Under the pieces are notes generated by a model, which had not been told where the DNA came from, made no database searches, and saw nothing but the letters and a program-made list of their open reading frames with translations. Below are positions 61,393 to 64,000 of a stretch of 64,000 nucleotides of DNA, piece after piece. The DNA lies in assembly GCA_017472605.1 (NCBI GenBank), contig JAFUPV010000025.1:1-64000 (forward strand), read 5' to 3'. Positions within the stretch are counted from its first letter, which is position 1, and each line of letters starts with the position of its first letter. Source of the stretch: Lachnospiraceae bacterium (GTDB lineage: Bacteria; Bacillota; Clostridia; Lachnospirales; Lachnospiraceae). The position numbers and the translations under genes were made by a program.

Positions 61393-61426
61393 GCCCGGCG
61401 TATTCCTGTATCTGAATACGTCGGGC
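61393..61426 (-). terminator. Terminator of the oxidoreductase gene
   Basis: GCCCGGCGTATTC (61393-61405) and GAATACGTCGGGC (61414-61426) form a 13-bp stem (one mismatch). On the minus strand it is followed by ATTTTTGGG. Confidence 0.7.
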
Positions 61427-61472
61427 GATTTCGTTGGATCATTCACGCTTTCAATTCTTCTTCTCCCCGGCT

Positions 61473-62543
61473 CTATTTCTTCGAGTGCCACGGCATTTCT
61501 TCGCCAACAATCACTTTTCCCGGATTCGCTGCCGCCTCCTGGATCAGCAGCCATGTGTAGGCATCCTCCAGCGCCTCCGCCATGGGATACACCTCTGCGC
61601 CTCCGTCAATCCAGCGGCGCATGTCGTACATCATGGACGCAATTGCAAATTCATCCTGCGCGCCATCCAGCGTCAGAAAAGGACTCCATGTGACACTCTG
61701 CGGAACCATTGCCGAATTCCTCAGTGCTTCATATTCCGGTGCCAGATAGGCGGTCAGCGGCTCTGCTGCCGGGCGCCGATCTGCATCCACATACCGCAGC
61801 ATGGTATCGTTCCATTCGCCCTCCTGTCCCTGCACATTAATATGGCGGGAACGGATGAAGGAATGGTACTGTATGCCGGAAAAATCGTACTGAGCCACCT
61901 TTTTGCAGGCATATTCCATGTCAACCAGCACACGTTCACTGTTCTTCACGCTGCCGCCGGCGACCGGTCCCTGTCTGGAATCCGTCTCGCGAACCGGCAA
62001 ATTCCACCGTTTTCCTGTCAGCTTCACAGGCTGCGGTTCAATCTGCAGCGCCCGGCGCAGAATGCTGGCACCGTGATAATCATGGGCAACGGACAGAACA
62101 GCAGCGCAGGGATCACCGATTTTCCCTTCCTCAATGGCACGGAGCCCTGCCGCCAGGATCGGATAGCGGTGATACTGTTCCGCCACCTGAACGCGGATTT
62201 TCTTCTGGCTTACCAGCTGCCACATTTCTTTCAGCTGCTCTACACTCGTTCCAACCGGAGTCTCGCACAAAACAGGATATCCCTTCAGCGCCCAGCCTTT
62301 TGTAACTTCATACAGATCGGACTTCGTTACCGCAGTTACAACAAAATCCGGTTTTGCCGCTTCGCACAACTCCACCGATGTGGTTGTGGGAATCTGGCAG
62401 GTTTCGCTCATCAGCCGCGCTTTTTCTTCACTGCGGCACAGCATATATTCCAGTCGGAACAGCTGGGGATACTGCTTTGCAATTCGTGCGAAGAACTGGG
62501 CACGCCAGCCGGAGCCGACGATGATAAATGATAATGGCTTCAT
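61473..62543 (-). CDS. Gfo/Idh/MocA-family oxidoreductase
   Basis: 356 residues from the Met at 62543 (AAAGGAGA site). The N-terminal Rossmann fold FIIVGSGWRAQFFARIAKQYPQLFRLEY has a GxGxxA-type NAD(P) loop. CETPVGTSVEQLKEM is the EKP-equivalent motif where the catalytic Lys is normally found; here it reads C-E-T-P, so the usual lysine is replaced by Thr. The C-terminal alpha/beta domain follows. Family members oxidise or epimerise sugars and inositols with NAD. The missing lysine makes its chemistry uncertain. Confidence 0.8.
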   Translation of the reverse strand: MKPLSFIIVGSGWRAQFFARIAKQYPQLFRLEYMLCRSEEKARLMSETCQIPTTTSVELCEAAKPDFVVTAVTKSDLYEVTKGWALKGYPVLCETPVGTSVEQLKEMWQLVSQKKIRVQVAEQYHRYPILAAGLRAIEEGKIGDPCAAVLSVAHDYHGASILRRALQIEPQPVKLTGKRWNLPVRETDSRQGPVAGGSVKNSERVLVDMEYACKKVAQYDFSGIQYHSFIRSRHINVQGQEGEWNDTMLRYVDADRRPAAEPLTAYLAPEYEALRNSAMVPQSVTWSPFLTLDGAQDEFAIASMMYDMRRWIDGGAEVYPMAEALEDAYTWLLIQEAAANPGKVIVGEEMPWHSKK

Positions 62544-62790
62544 GGGCACTCTCCTTTCTGACTCATCAATTGGTACAATGATAAATTAATCATAGCAGAC
62601 GGAAATTTCACAGTCAATCCTCATTTTTGCAGGAAAATACATATTTCCATTTGATTTCCTCATAGAAAGAGCAAACGCATTTATGATATGATAACGGCAG
62701 GAAACGAGCATTTCATTTCCCGCGGCACTGCCGGCATGAACTCATTACCTTTTTTTCTCTGCAGCGCTGTTCATCGGAGCACGACTGTTC

Positions 62791-62822
62791 ATGTGCGTCA
62801 GAGTGGGACTGCCCATGCACAT
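62791..62822. repeat. Hairpin upstream of the partial glycosidase gene
   Basis: ATGTGC (62791-62796) and GCACAT (62817-62822) enclose a TGGG...CCCA inner arm, about 30 bases before the start codon of the next gene. It could act as a leader structure or operator. The rest of the 62544-62850 gap shows no gene. Confidence 0.45.
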
Positions 62823-62850
62823 CGACTCATTATAAATCAGGAGGATTTCT

Positions 62851-64000
62851 ATGGCAAACGGATATAAAGCAACCGACTACAGGCTCATGCCCACCGGCGT
62901 CACTTTCCAGAGCGATGACCCGCGTCAAAAGGAACTGTTTGACCGGTGTGAATTTTACTGCAAACAGAATCTGGCTGTCTTCACAGATAAACTGGTTCTG
63001 AGGGAAGGCTCGGACTACGATGGTGTCTGGCTGGAGACTCAGCCCATGGGCGGCGAGATGTACGCGAAGCGAAACATGGAAGCGGCTCTGAACAATCAGC
63101 TGATCTTCATGGAAAACCAGCGAAAAAGCGGCCGCCTTCCCGGCATGATCAAGTTCCAGGAACCGTTTCTTCTTCAGGTTTCCTATGACTGGCTCCAGGG
63201 ATTCTGTTTCCCGGTTCCGGCTCTGAAAATGTACTATCTGATCGGGAAAGATGAGAATTACCTCCGTCTTCTCTATGACACGCTGAAATCCTATGACGAA
63301 TACCTGTGGAAATACCGGGACAGCGACGGCGACGGCTGTCTGGAAAGCTGGTGCACCTGGGATACCGGCGAAGACAATTCCCTGCGCTTTACCTGCTATG
63401 GCGTCAAGGACGGCGGCTGGGGCGGCGAAGACGCGCCCAGGGGACAGGGACTTCTTCCCTACGCTTCCATGGATCTCATGTCCTATTCCTGTCAGGCACG
63501 CCAGGTTCTCGGCGAAATTTCCGACCTTCTTGCCAATGGAGAAGGCGACAGCTGGCGTGAAAAGGCACAGCGGGTTCGGGACAAGCTTCGCAGCTACCTG
63601 TGGATTGACGAGAAGCATGCCTGCTATGACAGGGACTGCAACCATGAATTCATGGATGTCCTCCTTCACAACAACCTGCGCTGCATGTACTACGGCTCCT
63701 TCAGCCAGGAGATGGCGGACGATTTCATCCGGTACCATATGCGCAACCCGGAGGAATTCTGGACCTTTGTTCCGCTGCCATCCATTGCGGTCAACGATCC
63801 ATGTTTCCGCAACATCAATTTCAATAACTGGGGCGGCCAGCCGCAGGGCCTGACCTATCAGCGGGCAATTCAGGCGCTGGATAACTATGGGCATCAGGCG
63901 GAAATCCGCATGCTGGGCAAGAAATGGCTGAACCTGCTGATGGATCAGAAAAAACTGGTTCAGCAGTATGACCCCTTCAACGGCACGCCATGTGTTACCC
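62851..64000 (+). CDS. MGH1-like (GH63/trehalase-type) glycosidase, 3' end outside the window
   Basis: Partial: 383 codons are open to the window edge. The start follows CAGGAGG. The (alpha/alpha)6-barrel helices and the motif YRDSDGDGCLESWCTWDTGEDNS (about residues 155-177) match the W-x-T/S-G-x-DNS acid region of GH63/GH37-type and MGH1-like glycosidases. GWGGEDAPRGQGLLPYASMDLMSYS follows. There is no signal peptide. It is probably an intracellular alpha-glucosidase or related enzyme. It diverges from the oxidoreductase gene, so it starts a new unit. The antisense frame over it is only a shadow. Confidence 0.75.
   Translation, partial: MANGYKATDYRLMPTGVTFQSDDPRQKELFDRCEFYCKQNLAVFTDKLVLREGSDYDGVWLETQPMGGEMYAKRNMEAALNNQLIFMENQRKSGRLPGMIKFQEPFLLQVSYDWLQGFCFPVPALKMYYLIGKDENYLRLLYDTLKSYDEYLWKYRDSDGDGCLESWCTWDTGEDNSLRFTCYGVKDGGWGGEDAPRGQGLLPYASMDLMSYSCQARQVLGEISDLLANGEGDSWREKAQRVRDKLRSYLWIDEKHACYDRDCNHEFMDVLLHNNLRCMYYGSFSQEMADDFIRYHMRNPEEFWTFVPLPSIAVNDPCFRNINFNNWGGQPQGLTYQRAIQALDNYGHQAEIRMLGKKWLNLLMDQKKLVQQYDPFNGTPCVT

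Noticed and set aside
62830..63894. A 354-residue minus-strand open frame at the right edge
   Set aside because: It is antisense to a plus-strand glycosidase with a GGAGG site and family motifs, which runs off the window. No ribosome site is seen for the minus frame.

Overview
The window looks like a chromosome segment of a low-to-mid GC Gram-positive anaerobe of the class Clostridia, most likely a gut Lachnospiraceae-type organism. This is inferred from gene content, not from a marker gene. The evidence includes two LplB/YtcP-type sugar importers without their own ATPase, a CotS-like spore-coat kinase homologue, an ECF-transporter S component, DegV, DUF1846, SbcCD, NatAB-type ABC genes, YesN-type AraC and LacI regulators, and GH35, GH43 and GH105 enzymes. 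Ribosome binding sites are strong GGAGG types and promoters are sigma-A-like (TTGACA-N16/17-TATAAT).

Layout. 1-6.1 kb: nine small enzyme genes on the minus strand, tightly packed and visibly more AT-rich towards the left edge (radical SAM, methyltransferase, three GNATs, nitroreductase-like, VOC, APH-like kinase, MazG-like). They lie downstream of one consensus promoter with a palindrome. 6.1-12.4 kb: a CmpB-type membrane protein, cysK with a CymR-like operator, a PstS-like exported protein, a DegV/TetR divergent pair sharing overlapping promoters, and tRNA-Tyr and tRNA-Leu. 12.4-26.4 kb: a small unknown protein, a NatA plus two-permease exporter, a CotS-like pseudokinase, an ECF S component, an Rpn-family remnant, a BlaI-type repressor, a sensor diguanylate cyclase and sbcDC. 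26.7-33.9 kb: sugar importer 1 (two permeases and a binding protein) with a membrane AraC regulator and an esterase-like hydrolase. 34-40.1 kb: MATE, pectinesterase, and an M20 peptidase-GNAT-sce7726-nuclease operon. 40.3-50 kb: a TPR protein with a large acidic repeat tail and two tiny downstream genes, GH43, HxlR with a truncated flavodoxin, an ECF sigma/anti-sigma pair, GH105, SMP-30 and a pair of SHOCT-like regulators. 50-53.5 kb: DUF1846 and a second MATE. 53.7-64 kb: sugar importer 2, a LacI regulator, GH35, an oxidoreductase and a partial (alpha/alpha)6-barrel glycosidase.

How the parts fit. Two carbohydrate-use loci combine importers, regulators and intracellular hydrolases. Pectinesterase, GH105 and GH43 point to plant pectin and hemicellulose side chains, and GH35 to galactosides. 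Both importers must borrow a shared MsmK-like ATPase encoded elsewhere.

The most unusual feature is the number of tandem repeats at or just after gene 3' ends. There are 15-bp arrays at the ends of cysK and the first MATE gene, in the sce7726/nuclease junction and after GH105. There is a 24-bp array after GH35 and a 36-bp coding array in the TPR gene. A palindromic element with two 63-bp units lies between the LacI and GH35 genes. No CRISPR array, rRNA, transposase, integrase or recognisable phage module was seen.
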